Part shown: positions 17,678 through 26,725 of the stretch, piece by piece
Numbering within the stretch: position 1 is the first letter of the stretch
Layout: each line of letters begins with the position of its first letter
Source: Algoriphagus mannitolivorans DSM 15301
GTDB taxonomy: Bacteria; Bacteroidota; Bacteroidia; Cytophagales; Cyclobacteriaceae
Length of the DNA: 64,000 nucleotides
Assembly (NCBI RefSeq): GCF_000429425.1
Contig: NZ_AUBV01000008.1
Coordinates: 221,358 to 285,357, forward strand
Direction: 5' to 3'
Made by a program: the position numbers and the translations under genes
The notes under the pieces: generated by a model
Told to the model about the DNA's origin: nothing
The model's input: only the letters and a program-made list of their open reading frames with translations
Database searches by the model: none

Positions 17678-18106
17678 ATGATAGGGAAATTATCTCTTAT
17701 CCTTACGATTGTGCTTATTCTTCATTTCCCAAAGAACGAGGAAGAAGTTTATATCATTGTCGATGATTGTAAAAATTGGGAAGTAAGAACGTATGGAAAT
17801 AAAGGCCATTTTTTCATTTATAAAAAACAAAGAATGAATAACCCATCAATTACGTTGGGTCATGGCTGGATTGAACCTACCTCTAAACGATTGACTAAAA
17901 ATTTAACTCTTTCCCAGACCCATGAGAAAAACCCCATTTATACTTCAAATCTCGACGCCAAGGATTGGATCAGGTTGATTCAAAATCCAAATCAAAAATT
18001 CTTTGTCCTAAGACCCGATGAATATTGTTCTGATAAAAGGTTTCTCTTTAATCAACAGTTTTCAGTCTATGAGGTAAAAATATTTGTGGGATATAAAGAA
18101 GACTAA
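17678..18106 (+). CDS. Secreted or membrane-anchored protein, distant paralogue of the candidate immunity proteins
   Basis: A 142-residue protein with an N-terminal hydrophobic segment (KLSLILTIVLILHF) and no lipobox cysteine. By eye it aligns in order with the two small lipoproteins upstream. FFIYKKQRMNNPSITLGHG matches their HYRKNF-KSPNLIINLGH. IYTSNLDAKDW matches LYDSALDFNRW. KFFVLRPDEY and SVYEVKIFVG match YFLIEKQELF and LEVSFSA. It is thus probably a third, diverged member of that family. ATG at 17678 is preferred to TTG at 17663 because it gives a normal signal-like start. Confidence 0.65.
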   Translation: MIGKLSLILTIVLILHFPKNEEEVYIIVDDCKNWEVRTYGNKGHFFIYKKQRMNNPSITLGHGWIEPTSKRLTKNLTLSQTHEKNPIYTSNLDAKDWIRLIQNPNQKFFVLRPDEYCSDKRFLFNQQFSVYEVKIFVGYKED

Positions 18107-18146
18107 ATAACAATCTTTTTGGGGCTAGTCTAATCTTTAATTGAAC

Positions 18147-18431
18147 TCAAATCTTCCTCTCCAACCAAGCCAAAATCCCGAACCAAAATAAAAACTTCAC
18201 CGCCAGTCCGAGAAATAGGTATAAGATCCAGGAATCGGGTGAAACGCCTGGAAAGAGCTGTTCCAAGTCTGAGTCAATCTCGATATTCCAACCTGAAAAA
18301 AGCCCCTCACTGGCCAAGTAGGCCATGTAGCCCGATCCTACGGCTAAAATTGCCAAGATGACTTGTGCGATTCGAAGGAAGGTTTTGCCCAGAATGGCGC
18401 CGGGATCAGTGAAAGAAATGGAGGGGTTCAT
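18147..18431 (-). CDS. Small hypothetical membrane protein (94 aa)
   Basis: A 94-residue protein with two or three membrane helices. The first is about RIAQVILAILAVGSGYMAYL and the last WILYLFLGLAVKFLFWFGIL. A short exposed stretch (EGLFSGWNIEIDSDLEQLFP) lies between. It is separated from rplS by that gene's terminator. No family is recognised. Its stop lies 40 nt from the island on the other side, so it marks the start of the conserved backbone. Confidence 0.6.
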   Translation of the reverse strand: MNPSISFTDPGAILGKTFLRIAQVILAILAVGSGYMAYLASEGLFSGWNIEIDSDLEQLFPGVSPDSWILYLFLGLAVKFLFWFGILAWLERKI

Positions 18432-18464
18432 AGCTGGATCGTTTGTTACAATTTACCCAAAACC

Positions 18465-18490
18465 AAAAAAGGAACCCAGTATTGGGTTCC
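18465..18490 (-). terminator. Terminator of the rpsP-rimM-trmD-rplS operon
   Basis: GGAACCCA (18471-18478), loop GTAT, TGGGTTCC (18483-18490) form a perfect stem. A six-base A run at 18465-18470 gives the U tract on the minus strand; the plus side also has seven Ts. Confidence 0.9.
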
Positions 18491-18516
18491 TTTTTTTGGG
18501 ATCATCCAGCCAAGAA

Positions 18517-18882
18517 TTAGTGTCTTGGTCTGATTTTTTCCTTGATACGTGCAGCTTTACCCTGACGTCCTCTCAAGTAGAACAGTCGAGCTCTTCTTAC
18601 CTTACCTTCTCTTACCAAGTCGATCTGCTCGATAGCTGGGGAAATGATAGGGAAAATACGCTCTACGCCAATTCCGTTGGAAACTTTACGAACGGTGAAA
18701 GTCTCTCCGTTGGAATTAGGGTTTTTACGCTGGATCACAGTTCCCTGAAACTGCTGGATACGCTCCTTGTTACCTTCTTTAATTCGTACGTGTACGTTGA
18801 TGGTATCACCGGCTTTGAAAGAAGGGAATTTGGCTCTCGCCTCGCTGTATTCCGCTTCTACAATTTTCATTAGATCGCTCAT
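18517..18882 (-). CDS. rplS: 50S ribosomal protein bL19
   Basis: A large-subunit ribosomal protein near the 30S-50S interface. The 121-residue length and the signature ([29 protein letters not shown], the end of the [20 protein letters not shown] stretch, [20 protein letters not shown]) are unmistakable. It is the last gene of the rpsP-rimM-trmD-rplS operon and is followed by a strong terminator. Confidence 0.98.
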   Translation of the reverse strand: MSDLMKIVEAEYSEARAKFPSFKAGDTINVHVRIKEGNKERIQQFQGTVIQRKNPNSNGETFTVRKVSNGIGVERIFPIISPAIEQIDLVREGKVRRARLFYLRGRQGKAARIKEKIRPRH

Positions 18883-18959
18883 AGCTTTATGTTTTTATGC
18901 TTTCGCAGTGCACCGCCGCAGCGGTTTAAATGAATTACATTTTTAAAATCCTGTCTCGC

Positions 18960-19649
18960 CTATTCCCAACCTGTGCCCTTGAGCAGATCAGGCCGTTTTT
19001 CTTGGGTTCGGCGAACCGACGCTTCAAATCTCCATTCGCTTATCTTAGCTTCATGTCCCGAGAGCAATACTTCCGGAACTTGCATTCCTTCATACTCAGC
19101 AGGCCGGGTATATACCGGAGGAGCCAGCAAATTATCCTGGAAGGAATCTGTCAGTGCCGAAGTCTCGTCGTTCAATACTCCCGGAATCAGGCGAATCACC
19201 GCATCAGCCACTACAGCTGCTGCCAATTCTCCTCCGGAAAGGACGAAATCTCCGATACTGATTTCCTTGGTGATGAACTTATCTCTCACTCGCTGATCGA
19301 CCCCTTTGTAATGACCGCAGAGGATCAGGAGGTTTTTCTTGAGGGAAAGGTCATTGGCCATGGGTTGGTCGAAAGTCTCTCCATCCGGTGTCATGTAGAT
19401 GATTTCATCGTATTGACGCTCCGTCTGAAGGGCCTCGATGCATCGAGCAATCGGCTCAATCATCATGACCATCCCGGCACCACCGCCGAATGCATAATCA
19501 TCCACCTGCTTTTGCTTGCCGGTCGCATAATCCCGAAGGTTATGGATACGGACTGTGGCGAGTCCTTTATCCTCGGCTCTTTTCAGAATCGAGTGGGAAA
19601 AGGGGCCTTCCAACAGTCCCGGCACGACAGTGATGATGTCAATATGCAT
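18960..19649 (-). CDS. trmD: tRNA (guanine-N1)-methyltransferase
   Basis: Methylates G37 of tRNAs that read CNN codons, using S-adenosylmethionine in a trefoil-knot (SPOUT) fold. At 229 residues it has a normal length. Visible motifs are [41 protein letters not shown] and [19 protein letters not shown]. The start overlaps the rimM stop by one nucleotide (TGATG). It is the third gene of the classic operon. Confidence 0.98.
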   Translation of the reverse strand: MHIDIITVVPGLLEGPFSHSILKRAEDKGLATVRIHNLRDYATGKQKQVDDYAFGGGAGMVMMIEPIARCIEALQTERQYDEIIYMTPDGETFDQPMANDLSLKKNLLILCGHYKGVDQRVRDKFITKEISIGDFVLSGGELAAAVVADAVIRLIPGVLNDETSALTDSFQDNLLAPPVYTRPAEYEGMQVPEVLLSGHEAKISEWRFEASVRRTQEKRPDLLKGTGWE

Positions 19650-20179
19650 CAGTCTTCCAGATAAATGTCAAGTAAGCCTTCGGGCAACTGGCAGTAAACT
19701 TTTTTAGCTGCCTTGTCCACCTTGGTAATGATGCCATCCTGGATCGGAATAAGCACTTCTTTGCCTTGGTGGGTCACTCCGAGGAGATCCTGTGTTTCCA
19801 GATCGTAGATAATCTGTACTGGGCCGATCAAGCCTTTGGTCTCATCTATGACCTCAAAATCGATCAGCTCGTGGTAATAGTATTGATCCTCTTCCAGCTC
19901 GGGGAGTTCGGTCAGGGGAAGATATACTTCCGATCCTACCAGCATTTCCACTTGCTCGATGGTATCAAGTTCTTCAAACTTGGCCAAAGCCCTATTTCCC
20001 GGCTGAATCACAAAGTGCTCCAGAAAGAAAGGAACCAATCGGCCTTTTTGTTCGAGGAAGAGGTGCTCCAATCCGTCATAATCCTCCGGAAAGTCTACAT
20101 CCAGCACCACATTTACTTCACCACGAAGTCCATGAACTTTGGCCAAGCGGCCTAATTGAAAGCACTGATCCTTGTTCAT
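19649..20179 (-). CDS. rimM: Ribosome maturation factor RimM
   Basis: Assists 16S rRNA processing and assembly of the 30S head. The 176-residue length is typical. The N-terminal barrel begins with [17 protein letters not shown]. The C-terminal PRC-barrel carries [13 protein letters not shown] and the [26 protein letters not shown] end. The gene lies 14 nt after rpsP and overlaps trmD by 1 nt. Confidence 0.96.
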   Translation of the reverse strand: MNKDQCFQLGRLAKVHGLRGEVNVVLDVDFPEDYDGLEHLFLEQKGRLVPFFLEHFVIQPGNRALAKFEELDTIEQVEMLVGSEVYLPLTELPELEEDQYYYHELIDFEVIDETKGLIGPVQIIYDLETQDLLGVTHQGKEVLIPIQDGIITKVDKAAKKVYCQLPEGLLDIYLED

Positions 20180-20193
20180 GGAAAATTATTCTA

Positions 20194-20751
20194 TTAAGCT
20201 TCAGCTTCTCCGCCTTCTGCAGGAGCCTCGGTAGCTTCAGGAGCAGCTTCTTCTGCGGCAGGTGCCTCAGCAGCGGCAGCAGCAGCTTTTGCTTCTTCTT
20301 CTCTAGCTTTGATGGCATCCAGACGAGCTTGGTTTTTCGCAGTTTCAGCAGCCAATGCCTTCGCACGAGCGTCTGCTTTTGCAGTAGCCAATTGGTCTTT
20401 CTTACCTTCGATTTTGGCATCTTTCTCAGAGATCCAAGCGTTGAATTTCGCATCAGCTTGCTCTTGAGTGATTGCACCTTTCAACACCCCAATCTGAAGG
20501 TGTTTCTTCAGCATGACACCTCTGTAAGAAAGCATCGCCTTCACGGTATCAGTTGGCTGAGCTCCATTCAACAACCAGGTAAGAGCGCGCTCATTGTTGA
20601 TGTTGATAGAAGCAGGATTGGTGTTCGGATTGTAAGTTCCGAGTTTTTCGATGAAGCGACCATCACGTGGTGCTCTTGCATCAGCTACAACGACGTCATA
20701 GATGGCTTGTTTTTTACGGCCTCGACGTGCTAATCTGATTTTTACGGACAT
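20194..20751 (-). CDS. rpsP: 30S ribosomal protein bS16 with long C-terminal tail
   Basis: A small-subunit ribosomal protein. The core (about 1-85) starts [20 protein letters not shown] and contains [14 protein letters not shown] tail of about 100 residues follows, rich in Ala, Glu and Lys (for example [20 protein letters not shown]), making the protein 185 residues against about 80-90 in most bacteria. Such tails are common in Bacteroidota; their role is not known to me. It is first in the operon, with a promoter about 55-85 nt upstream. Confidence 0.97.
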   Translation of the reverse strand: MSVKIRLARRGRKKQAIYDVVVADARAPRDGRFIEKLGTYNPNTNPASININNERALTWLLNGAQPTDTVKAMLSYRGVMLKKHLQIGVLKGAITQEQADAKFNAWISEKDAKIEGKKDQLATAKADARAKALAAETAKNQARLDAIKAREEEAKAAAAAAEAPAAEEAAPEATEAPAEGGEAEA

Positions 20752-20804
20752 AATTGTTTAGATTAAGTGATTGGATGGAACCCGTCCATCCTAATTTTGG
20801 AGTG

Positions 20805-20836
20805 CAAAGATAGGGTAAATGATTGGAAAGCCACAA
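20805..20836 (-). promoter_or_regulatory. Promoter of the rpsP operon
   Basis: On the minus strand TTG (20836-20834) is followed after 21 nt by TATCTTTG (20812-20805), a full match to TAnnTTTG. It lies 54 nt ahead of rpsP. Confidence 0.65.
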
Positions 20837-20896
20837 GTTGGATTCAGAATATTTGCGGGAAAGTTTGGTTTTGCTTTATCTTGCGACTCTTTTGAT

Positions 20897-20968
20897 GGCC
20901 TTGTAGTTCAACGGATAGAACAAGCGTTTCCTAAACGCTAGATCTAGGTTCGATTCCTAGCTAGGCTA
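20897..20968 (+). tRNA. tRNA-Arg (anticodon CCT)
   Basis: The cloverleaf is readable. D stem GTTC/GAAC, anticodon stem AGCGT/ACGCT around the loop TTCCTAA (anticodon CCT), and T stem CTAGG/CCTAG around TTCGATT are all paired. The acceptor stem has one T-T mismatch and a terminal G-T. The 3' CCA is not encoded, as usual in Bacteroidota. Confidence 0.92.
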
Positions 20969-21221
20969 CTTTTAGCATTCCAAGTTTACAAAGCTAGACC
21001 TGTATTCCTCGTCTGACTTCTGCTTGGGACTTCCGAGGGAAAAAACCCAACATTTTTGCCGGCTCTCAGGCTTTTTTAATCCTCGTCAAATAATCAATTA
21101 TTCTCAACCAACTATTTTTTGAAAAATTAGCGATATTTTTAGCTAAGGGTCAACAGCTCTGATAATCAACTTTTAAAGTCAACATTCAACCTTATTAAAT
21201 AAACCCAAAATCCAGAATCTT

Positions 21222-22994
21222 ATGGAAAGCTTAAACGCCTCCTACTCCAAACATTATTATAAGCTTTTTGGAGAACTCAACGAAGAACTATTATCTCAAA
21301 TCATCCAATCAGGAATCAAGCGAACACTCAGCACGGGTGAATATCTTTTTCACCAAGGAGATTCAGAGCAAGCTTTGTATATAGTTCTTTCAGGACGACT
21401 TCGGGCTATCAAAGAAGATTCACATGGGATTAGAATTTTGGGTGATATCGGAGAAGGCGAGCCGGTAGGGGAATTTGCACTTTTTACCGGGGAACCCAGA
21501 ATGGCTTCCGTTTTAGCCATTCGAAAATCAATCGTTCTGGAATTATCACAAATGGAATACCTAAAACTGGTTTCGTTGAACCCTTCTCTGGCCAATTCCA
21601 TGACCAAATTTGTGATCAACCGGCTGCGAAGAAATACTTTCCAACAAAACCAATCCACTCCTCCCAAAAACATTGCCTTGATTAATCTTCAGGCAGACCA
21701 TGACCTAAGTCCATGGACTGTTGATATGGAGGCCTATTTCCTACAAAATCAGATCCCCGTCCAAGTCTTTGACCACGATTCTCAAAATGACCACACCGAC
21801 CAGGGCTTTTTCGATTCTTTGGAGCAATACCCCGGAATCAATATTTTACTCTGCAGCGAAACTCACCCCAACTGGTCTCATCAATGCCTCGTCTATGCCG
21901 ACTTGGTGATTTTGGCTACTGATTTTCAGGAAAATCCGGAAATTTACCCCATCGAAAAGAAACTTGATCTCTATTCCAAAAGCATTTTAAACAAAAAGAT
22001 CTACCTCCTCCTACTCCATGAGCCTGATGCCCCAATGCCAAAAGACACTTGGAAATGGCTTCAACACCGGATGATCAACCTCCACATCCACGTACGTCAG
22101 GGCAACCTGAAAGACATTCGGAGATTTTGCAGGATTATCACTAATAATGCCACAGGGCTGGTGCTTGGAGGCGGTGGCGCCAAAGGATACGCCCATATCG
22201 GAGTGGTCAAAGCACTGCAAGAAAAAGGTATAGAAATTGATTTCTTAGGAGGAACCAGTGCCGGAGCGATATATGGCATCACCATGAGTTTCTCGGATTT
22301 TGATTTTGAGAAAATTGAACAAATCACCAAAAATGCGGTGAACTCCAAACTCACTTCCAATGACATTTCAATCCCTTTGATCTCCATTCTCTCCGGGAAT
22401 AAAGTAAAAAGATTTGTCAATAAACTTTTTCAGGAATATGGTGTGGAGGACATCTGGGTCAATTCGTACTGTGTATCAACCAATTTCTCCAGAGCATCGA
22501 CCAAAATCCATGATAAAGGACCCATTTGGAAACAGGTAATGGCCAGCATGGCTATTCCTGGAGTCTTTCCTCCAGTGGTCATTGACCAATACCTTCATGT
22601 AGATGGCGCCGTGATGGACAATCTTCCCATCGAACCCATGTACCGCTACCCCATTTCTAAAATCATTGCAGTATCTCTTTCAGGGCTGCCTGACAGAAAA
22701 GTAGAATACGAAAACACACCGGGAAACTGGGCCTTACTCTGGGATAAAATTTCTGGTAAAAGGAGATACAGGCTGCCCAACGTCGGCTCCTTGATCATTA
22801 ATTCCCTGATGCTCAACAGTCATCAGAGACAGGAAGTAACCAAATCCAAGGTATCCCATTATTTCGAACTTAACCTAAAAGGTGTGGGCTTATTGGACGA
22901 AAGAAAATGGAAAGAGATCCTGAAAAAAGGGTATATCCAAACCACGGAATACTTGGAGCAACTACCCAATGAGGAAAAATTCTGGGAAATGTGA
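21222..22994 (+). CDS. Cyclic-nucleotide-binding domain / patatin-like phospholipase
   Basis: A 590-residue protein with an N-terminal cNMP-binding domain (about 15-135; GEYLFHQGDSEQALYIVLSG and DIGEGEPVGEFALFTGEPR). A middle region follows, then a patatin domain. The oxyanion loop is GLVLGGGGAKGYAHIGV, the nucleophile is in LGGTSAGAIYG (about S346) and the catalytic aspartate is in DGAVMDNLP (about D461). The order matches the NTE/RssA-like family of serine phospholipases. It is probably membrane-associated and acts on phospholipids. Whether the N-terminal domain really binds a cyclic nucleotide is not shown. Confidence 0.9.
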   Translation: MESLNASYSKHYYKLFGELNEELLSQIIQSGIKRTLSTGEYLFHQGDSEQALYIVLSGRLRAIKEDSHGIRILGDIGEGEPVGEFALFTGEPRMASVLAIRKSIVLELSQMEYLKLVSLNPSLANSMTKFVINRLRRNTFQQNQSTPPKNIALINLQADHDLSPWTVDMEAYFLQNQIPVQVFDHDSQNDHTDQGFFDSLEQYPGINILLCSETHPNWSHQCLVYADLVILATDFQENPEIYPIEKKLDLYSKSILNKKIYLLLLHEPDAPMPKDTWKWLQHRMINLHIHVRQGNLKDIRRFCRIITNNATGLVLGGGGAKGYAHIGVVKALQEKGIEIDFLGGTSAGAIYGITMSFSDFDFEKIEQITKNAVNSKLTSNDISIPLISILSGNKVKRFVNKLFQEYGVEDIWVNSYCVSTNFSRASTKIHDKGPIWKQVMASMAIPGVFPPVVIDQYLHVDGAVMDNLPIEPMYRYPISKIIAVSLSGLPDRKVEYENTPGNWALLWDKISGKRRYRLPNVGSLIINSLMLNSHQRQEVTKSKVSHYFELNLKGVGLLDERKWKEILKKGYIQTTEYLEQLPNEEKFWEM

Positions 22995-23009
22995 TTCCCA
23001 ATTCCATAG

Positions 23010-23039
23010 AAAAAGCCGAGAAAGAAGTCCTTCCTCGGC
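23010..23039 (-). terminator. Likely terminator of fumC
   Basis: GCCGAG (23015-23020) pairs with CTCGGC (23034-23039), with further partial pairing inside the loop. Five As at 23010-23014 give a T run on the minus strand, pointing to fumC as the gene it ends. Confidence 0.55.
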
Positions 23040-23100
23040 CAATAGTACTATCTTAAACCTGTCAACCTATTTTAGGACTGGTCAACGTAAGGACAAGCAA

Positions 23101-24501
23101 TTATTTCAAGCTTCCGATCATGTCTTCGGGCTTCACCCATTCGTCAAATTGCTCAGAAGTCAAAAGACCTAAAGCAACCGCTGCTTCTCTTAGGCTAGTA
23201 CCCTCCTTGTGAGCTTTCTTCGCGATTGCTGCAGCATTCTCATAGCCAATATGGGTATTCAAGGCAGTCACAAGCATCAGAGAATTCTCCAGGTGTCTTT
23301 GAATCATTGGAGTGTTTGGCTCGATTCCGATTGCACAGTTGTCATTGAAGGACACACAAGCGTCTCCGATCAATCTTGCTGACTGGAGGAAGTTAGCCGC
23401 GATCAAAGGTTTGAACACGTTCAACTCGAAATGTCCATTGGAACCTCCGATAGTAATCGCCACATCATTGCCCATGACCTGAGCAGCCACCATGGTCATC
23501 GCCTCTACTTGCGTAGGATTCACTTTACCCGGCATGATAGAAGAGCCCGGTTCGTTTTCTGGGATCAAAATTTCCCCGATTCCGGATCTTGGACCTGAAG
23601 AAAGCATTCGGATATCATTGGCAATTTTCATCAAAGAAACTGCCAATTGCTTCAAGGCTCCATGTGCTTCTACCATTCCGTCATGTGCCGCCAAAGCTTC
23701 AAATTTGTTGGGAGCTGTGACAAATGGATGTCCGGAAAGTTCCGCAATTTTCATCGCCACTAATTCAGAATACCCTTGGGGGGTGTTCAAGCCAGTTCCA
23801 ACAGCAGTACCACCCAAAGCCAGTTCGGAAAGGTGCGCTAAGGTGTTTTTCAAGGCTCTCAAGCCATGATCCAACTGAGCCACATAGCCACTGAATTCTT
23901 GCCCCAATGTCAATGGAGTGGCATCCATAAAGTGTGTACGCCCGATTTTCACCACATTTTTGAAAGCCTCGGCTTTTGCCGCCAAAGTATCTCTTAACTT
24001 CTGAACTCCCGGAATGGTCGTTTCCACCACCATTTGGTAGGCCGCGATATGCATTGCCGTAGGATAGGTGTCATTTGAGGACTGGGACTTGTTCACATCA
24101 TCATTTGGGTGAATTTTCTTTTTGGCATCTTCCAAAGAGCCTCCCAACAAAACATGCGCGCGATAGGCAATCACCTCGTTGGTATTCATGTTGGACTGAG
24201 TACCAGAACCTGTCTGCCAGATCACCAATGGGAACTGGTCATCGTGCTGGCCTGCCAGAATCTCATCACAGACCTGACCAATGATATCTGCCTTGGACTG
24301 CTCCATTACTCCCAACTCGGCATTGGTTTGGGCAGCTGCTTTTTTGAGGATGGCAAATGCACGGATGATTTCAATCGGCATTCGGTTTTTTTCACCGCCA
24401 ATTTTAAAATTGTTGATGGAGCGCTGAGTCTGGGCTCCCCAGTATTTGTCCGCAGGTACCTCTACAGGCCCCATGGTGTCTTTTTCAATTCGTATTGACA
24501 T
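23101..24501 (-). CDS. fumC: Class II fumarate hydratase
   Basis: Interconverts fumarate and malate in the TCA cycle as an iron-free tetramer. The fumarase/aspartase signature [17 protein letters not shown] is present, along with [17 protein letters not shown] and the substrate-loop sequence near [20 protein letters not shown]. The start at 24501 ([20 protein letters not shown]) gives 466 residues, the usual length. An upstream in-frame Met at 24549 would place the promoter box inside the gene, so it is rejected. Confidence 0.96.
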   Translation of the reverse strand: MSIRIEKDTMGPVEVPADKYWGAQTQRSINNFKIGGEKNRMPIEIIRAFAILKKAAAQTNAELGVMEQSKADIIGQVCDEILAGQHDDQFPLVIWQTGSGTQSNMNTNEVIAYRAHVLLGGSLEDAKKKIHPNDDVNKSQSSNDTYPTAMHIAAYQMVVETTIPGVQKLRDTLAAKAEAFKNVVKIGRTHFMDATPLTLGQEFSGYVAQLDHGLRALKNTLAHLSELALGGTAVGTGLNTPQGYSELVAMKIAELSGHPFVTAPNKFEALAAHDGMVEAHGALKQLAVSLMKIANDIRMLSSGPRSGIGEILIPENEPGSSIMPGKVNPTQVEAMTMVAAQVMGNDVAITIGGSNGHFELNVFKPLIAANFLQSARLIGDACVSFNDNCAIGIEPNTPMIQRHLENSLMLVTALNTHIGYENAAAIAKKAHKEGTSLREAAVALGLLTSEQFDEWVKPEDMIGSLK

Positions 24502-24534
24502 GGTTATTCGGAATAGGTGTATGATTTCAGGTCG

Positions 24535-24542
24535 CAAAGTTA
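24535..24542 (-). promoter_or_regulatory. -7 box of the fumC promoter
   Basis: TAACTTTG on the minus strand (plus-strand CAAAGTTA) matches TAnnTTTG and lies 34 nt ahead of the chosen start. No good -33 box is seen. Confidence 0.45.
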
Positions 24543-24577
24543 AGGTCAAAAGGTTTTTTAGCCTAAAGGGCAGCCAT

Positions 24578-25072
24578 TTAATCCTTGTCCTTCATCTGAA
24601 AATTGATCAAATCATGAAATACTTTCCGGGTCATTTTTATTTGACGATGGAAAAAGAACATTCCCAGTAAATAATTGACAATCCCCAGACAAAGGCAAAG
24701 GAGCCCATAAATGGGGTTTTTGATGCCAAAAAAGTAAAATCCGGAAAACGCCAGCAATACAATACTCCAAAAAGCAAGGAAAAACACAGTGGTGGGAAAA
24801 AGCTGGAATTTCAAAAATATGATAGATCCTCTGGGCGTCTCTTCCACTTCCCCTCGAATCAAGGGTAGAAAAGTCTCCCCTTTTTTGACAACCCGGGAAA
24901 TGCGAAATCCCTCCTGGCCGATCATCCCATTAAACTTGATGCTATCCGGGAGGACTTGAGTTCTGGAATCCAAAAAATTCACCTCCCTAGTCACCCGCAT
25001 CAAATGTCCCAAAACCTCCTTTTTGGAGAGGACACTGACAAGCGTTTCGGTATGGTAGGGAAGTAAATTCAC
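24578..25072 (-). CDS. Hypothetical membrane protein (164 aa)
   Basis: A 164-residue protein with a soluble N-terminal part (about 1-85). Two adjacent membrane helices follow (about [20 protein letters not shown] and [19 protein letters not shown]), then a basic cytoplasmic tail. I recognise no family. It starts 2 nt after the ridA stop and so belongs to the ridA transcription unit. fumC is separate, with its own promoter in between. Confidence 0.6.
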   Translation of the reverse strand: MNLLPYHTETLVSVLSKKEVLGHLMRVTREVNFLDSRTQVLPDSIKFNGMIGQEGFRISRVVKKGETFLPLIRGEVEETPRGSIIFLKFQLFPTTVFFLAFWSIVLLAFSGFYFFGIKNPIYGLLCLCLGIVNYLLGMFFFHRQIKMTRKVFHDLINFQMKDKD

Positions 25073-25074
25073 GT

Positions 25075-25455
25075 TTATTTCACGGCAATGCAGGAGATTT
25101 CCACACTGACATTTTTGGGAAGCCTACTTACCTCAACTGTTTCCCGAGCAGGAGGGTTCGATTTAAAATATTGCCCATAGGCGTCATTAATTACGTTAAA
25201 TTGACCCATTTCCCGGATGAAAATGGTGCATTTGACCACATCAGAAAATCCAAAACCTGCCGCCCGGAGAACCGCCTCCATATTTTTCATGACTGCGTGA
25301 GTTTCTTCAGTGATGTTTTCATTGATCAATTCTCCAGTTTCAGCGTCCAAAGCAATTTGTCCGGAAACATATAACGTATTACCTGCAAGAACCGCCTGGG
25401 AATAAGGTCCGATTGGCGCTGGGGCTTCTGCTGTGAAAATGATTTGGTTTGACAT
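25075..25455 (-). CDS. RidA family enamine/imine deaminase
   Basis: Hydrolyses reactive enamines and imines such as 2-aminoacrylate that are released by PLP enzymes. The 126-residue length and motifs IGPYSQAVLAGNTLYVSGQI, FSDVVKCTIFI, the PPARETVEVSRLPKNVSVEI segment containing the binding arginine, and the EISCIAV end are typical of RidA/YjgF. It lies downstream of mazG across a repeat-filled spacer and just ahead of a membrane-protein gene. Confidence 0.93.
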   Translation of the reverse strand: MSNQIIFTAEAPAPIGPYSQAVLAGNTLYVSGQIALDAETGELINENITEETHAVMKNMEAVLRAAGFGFSDVVKCTIFIREMGQFNVINDAYGQYFKSNPPARETVEVSRLPKNVSVEISCIAVK

Positions 25456-25465
25456 GGGGATAGAT

Positions 25466-25570
25466 AATAGTTATAAGTTATTGGTATTTAAGTTATTAAA
25501 AAGTCGATGATCTTTAATCCATGGACCATCGACTGAAAAACTGGTCACTGCTCACTGAAATCTGCCTACT
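25466..25570 (-). repeat. Intergenic micro-repeat tract between mazG and ridA
   Basis: Short near-repeats fill the whole spacer. There is AGTTATAAGTTATT-type sequence (25466-25500) and a CCATGGACCATCGACTG segment (25519-25535). On the minus strand there is GCAGTAGGCAG, GTGAGCAGTGACCAG-type sequence (25540-25570). The mazG stop codon TAG (25568-25566) is part of the GCAGTAGGCAG unit. Related tracts occur elsewhere in the window. Confidence 0.65.
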
Positions 25571-26366
25571 GCTTTTTCGCTTCGTTCCAATACACATCCA
25601 TTTCAGCCAATGTCATCTCACTGAGATTTTTCCCGGCAGATTTGGCGGCATTTTCCAGATATTGAAACCGCTTAATGAATTTCAAATTCGTCCTTTCCAA
25701 AGCTTCCTCAGGATTGATATCAATAAAACGGGCATAATTGATCAAAGAAAAAAGCAGATCTCCAAACTCAGCTGTAGCCTTCTCTTTGTCGATTTCGGTT
25801 TCATCAGCGGCATTAAATTCCGCTTTGAATTCCTGCATTTCCTCCTCGACCTTTTCCCAGACCTGATGCTTTTCTTCCCAATCGAATCCGACTCCTCGAG
25901 CTTTTTCCTGAATTCGCATAGCTTTGATCAGTGCAGGAAGTGATTTTGGGACACCTCCGAGAACCGAGACGTTTCCTTTTTCCTGGAGCTTGATTTTTTC
26001 CCAGTTTTGGCTGACCGTGTCCGCATCATTCGCTTCGGTATCCCCATAAATGTGCGGGTGGCGGCGAATGAGTTTTTCGCAAAGCGCATTCGTCAAGGTC
26101 GCCATATCAAAGTTGCCTTCTTCAGATCCGATCTTGGCATAGAAAACGATATGCAGCAGGATATCGCCTAGCTCTTTTTTGATTTCTTCCGGATTTCCGT
26201 CCAAAATGGCATCCGAAAGTTCGAAAGTTTCCTCAATCGTCAAATGTCTCAGGCTTTCTGTCGTTTGCTTTTTATCCCAGGGACATTGGGCCCTGAGCTC
26301 ATCCATGATGGTTAAAAGTCGATCAAAAGCAGCCAATTGCTCAGCTCGGGTACTCAAATTTGACAT
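25566..26366 (-). CDS. mazG: Nucleoside triphosphate pyrophosphohydrolase
   Basis: Hydrolyses NTPs to NMPs and pyrophosphate, cleaning nucleotide pools. The 266-residue length is that of the two-domain enzyme. The first all-alpha domain has CPWDKKQTTESLRHLTIEET then EIKKELGDILLHIVF; the EELxD-type metal-binding glutamates are visible. The second domain carries KATAEFGDLLFSLINYAR. The last codons and stop (AKKQ) are made of repeat DNA. It is divergent from a small membrane-protein gene, and the two share a palindromic promoter region. Confidence 0.95.
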   Translation of the reverse strand: MSNLSTRAEQLAAFDRLLTIMDELRAQCPWDKKQTTESLRHLTIEETFELSDAILDGNPEEIKKELGDILLHIVFYAKIGSEEGNFDMATLTNALCEKLIRRHPHIYGDTEANDADTVSQNWEKIKLQEKGNVSVLGGVPKSLPALIKAMRIQEKARGVGFDWEEKHQVWEKVEEEMQEFKAEFNAADETEIDKEKATAEFGDLLFSLINYARFIDINPEEALERTNLKFIKRFQYLENAAKSAGKNLSEMTLAEMDVYWNEAKKQ

Positions 26367-26414
26367 GTCTTGGGAAACTAAGGCGAAGTTGTGGACGTTT
26401 TCGAAGTAAAGCTT

Positions 26415-26432
26415 TAAATTTGCGCAAATTTA
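26415..26432. promoter_or_regulatory. Palindromic divergent promoter between mazG and a small gene
   Basis: An 18-bp perfect palindrome reads TAAATTTGCGCAAATTTA. Each half is a TAnnTTTG -7 box, one per strand. The plus-strand box lies 17 nt before the gene at 26439 and the other serves mazG. On the plus strand a TTG lies 23 nt upstream; the minus strand has no good -33 element. Confidence 0.5.
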
Positions 26433-26438
26433 TCCGTT

Positions 26439-26669
26439 ATGACAACTGTGTTGATTACCGTAGGCTTTGTGGCGTTGTTCTTTGTATTAATGTCCGTAAG
26501 GCTCATTCTACTTAAAAACGGTGAATTCAAAGGCACCTGTGCTTCCCAAAGTCCTTTCTTGAATAAAGAAGGTGCTACCTGTGGGTATTGTGGAAAAACC
26601 ATGGATGGCAACACCTCCTGTGGAAATCCGGACAATGAGGTCGACAAGGTTTTGGCCAAATTCAAATAA
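26439..26669 (+). CDS. Small membrane-anchored cysteine-rich protein
   Basis: A 76-residue protein with one N-terminal membrane helix (VLITVGFVALFFVLMSVRLI). A short soluble tail follows with four cysteines in GTCAS, TCGYCGK and TSCGN. The layout of helix plus cysteine tail resembles the DUF539/NqrM group of small maturation proteins, but the match by eye is weak, so no function is claimed. Similar proteins are common in Bacteroidota. It is divergent from mazG and followed by glmM after 56 nt. Confidence 0.7.
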   Translation: MTTVLITVGFVALFFVLMSVRLILLKNGEFKGTCASQSPFLNKEGATCGYCGKTMDGNTSCGNPDNEVDKVLAKFK

Positions 26670-26725
26670 CAGTCTCTGTTTAATTCATTTTTGTTCTTTT
26701 TAGAACCTATTAATACCAACTATAC

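Noticed and set aside
18930..19664. 244-codon plus-strand ORF across trmD
   Set aside because: It is antisense to trmD, which has all its motifs; long antisense frames are common in biased coding DNA.
20118..20477. 119-codon minus-strand ORF overlapping rpsP
   Set aside because: It is an alternative frame of the Ala/Glu-rich tail of bS16; the lysine/leucine-rich product is an artefact of the biased composition.
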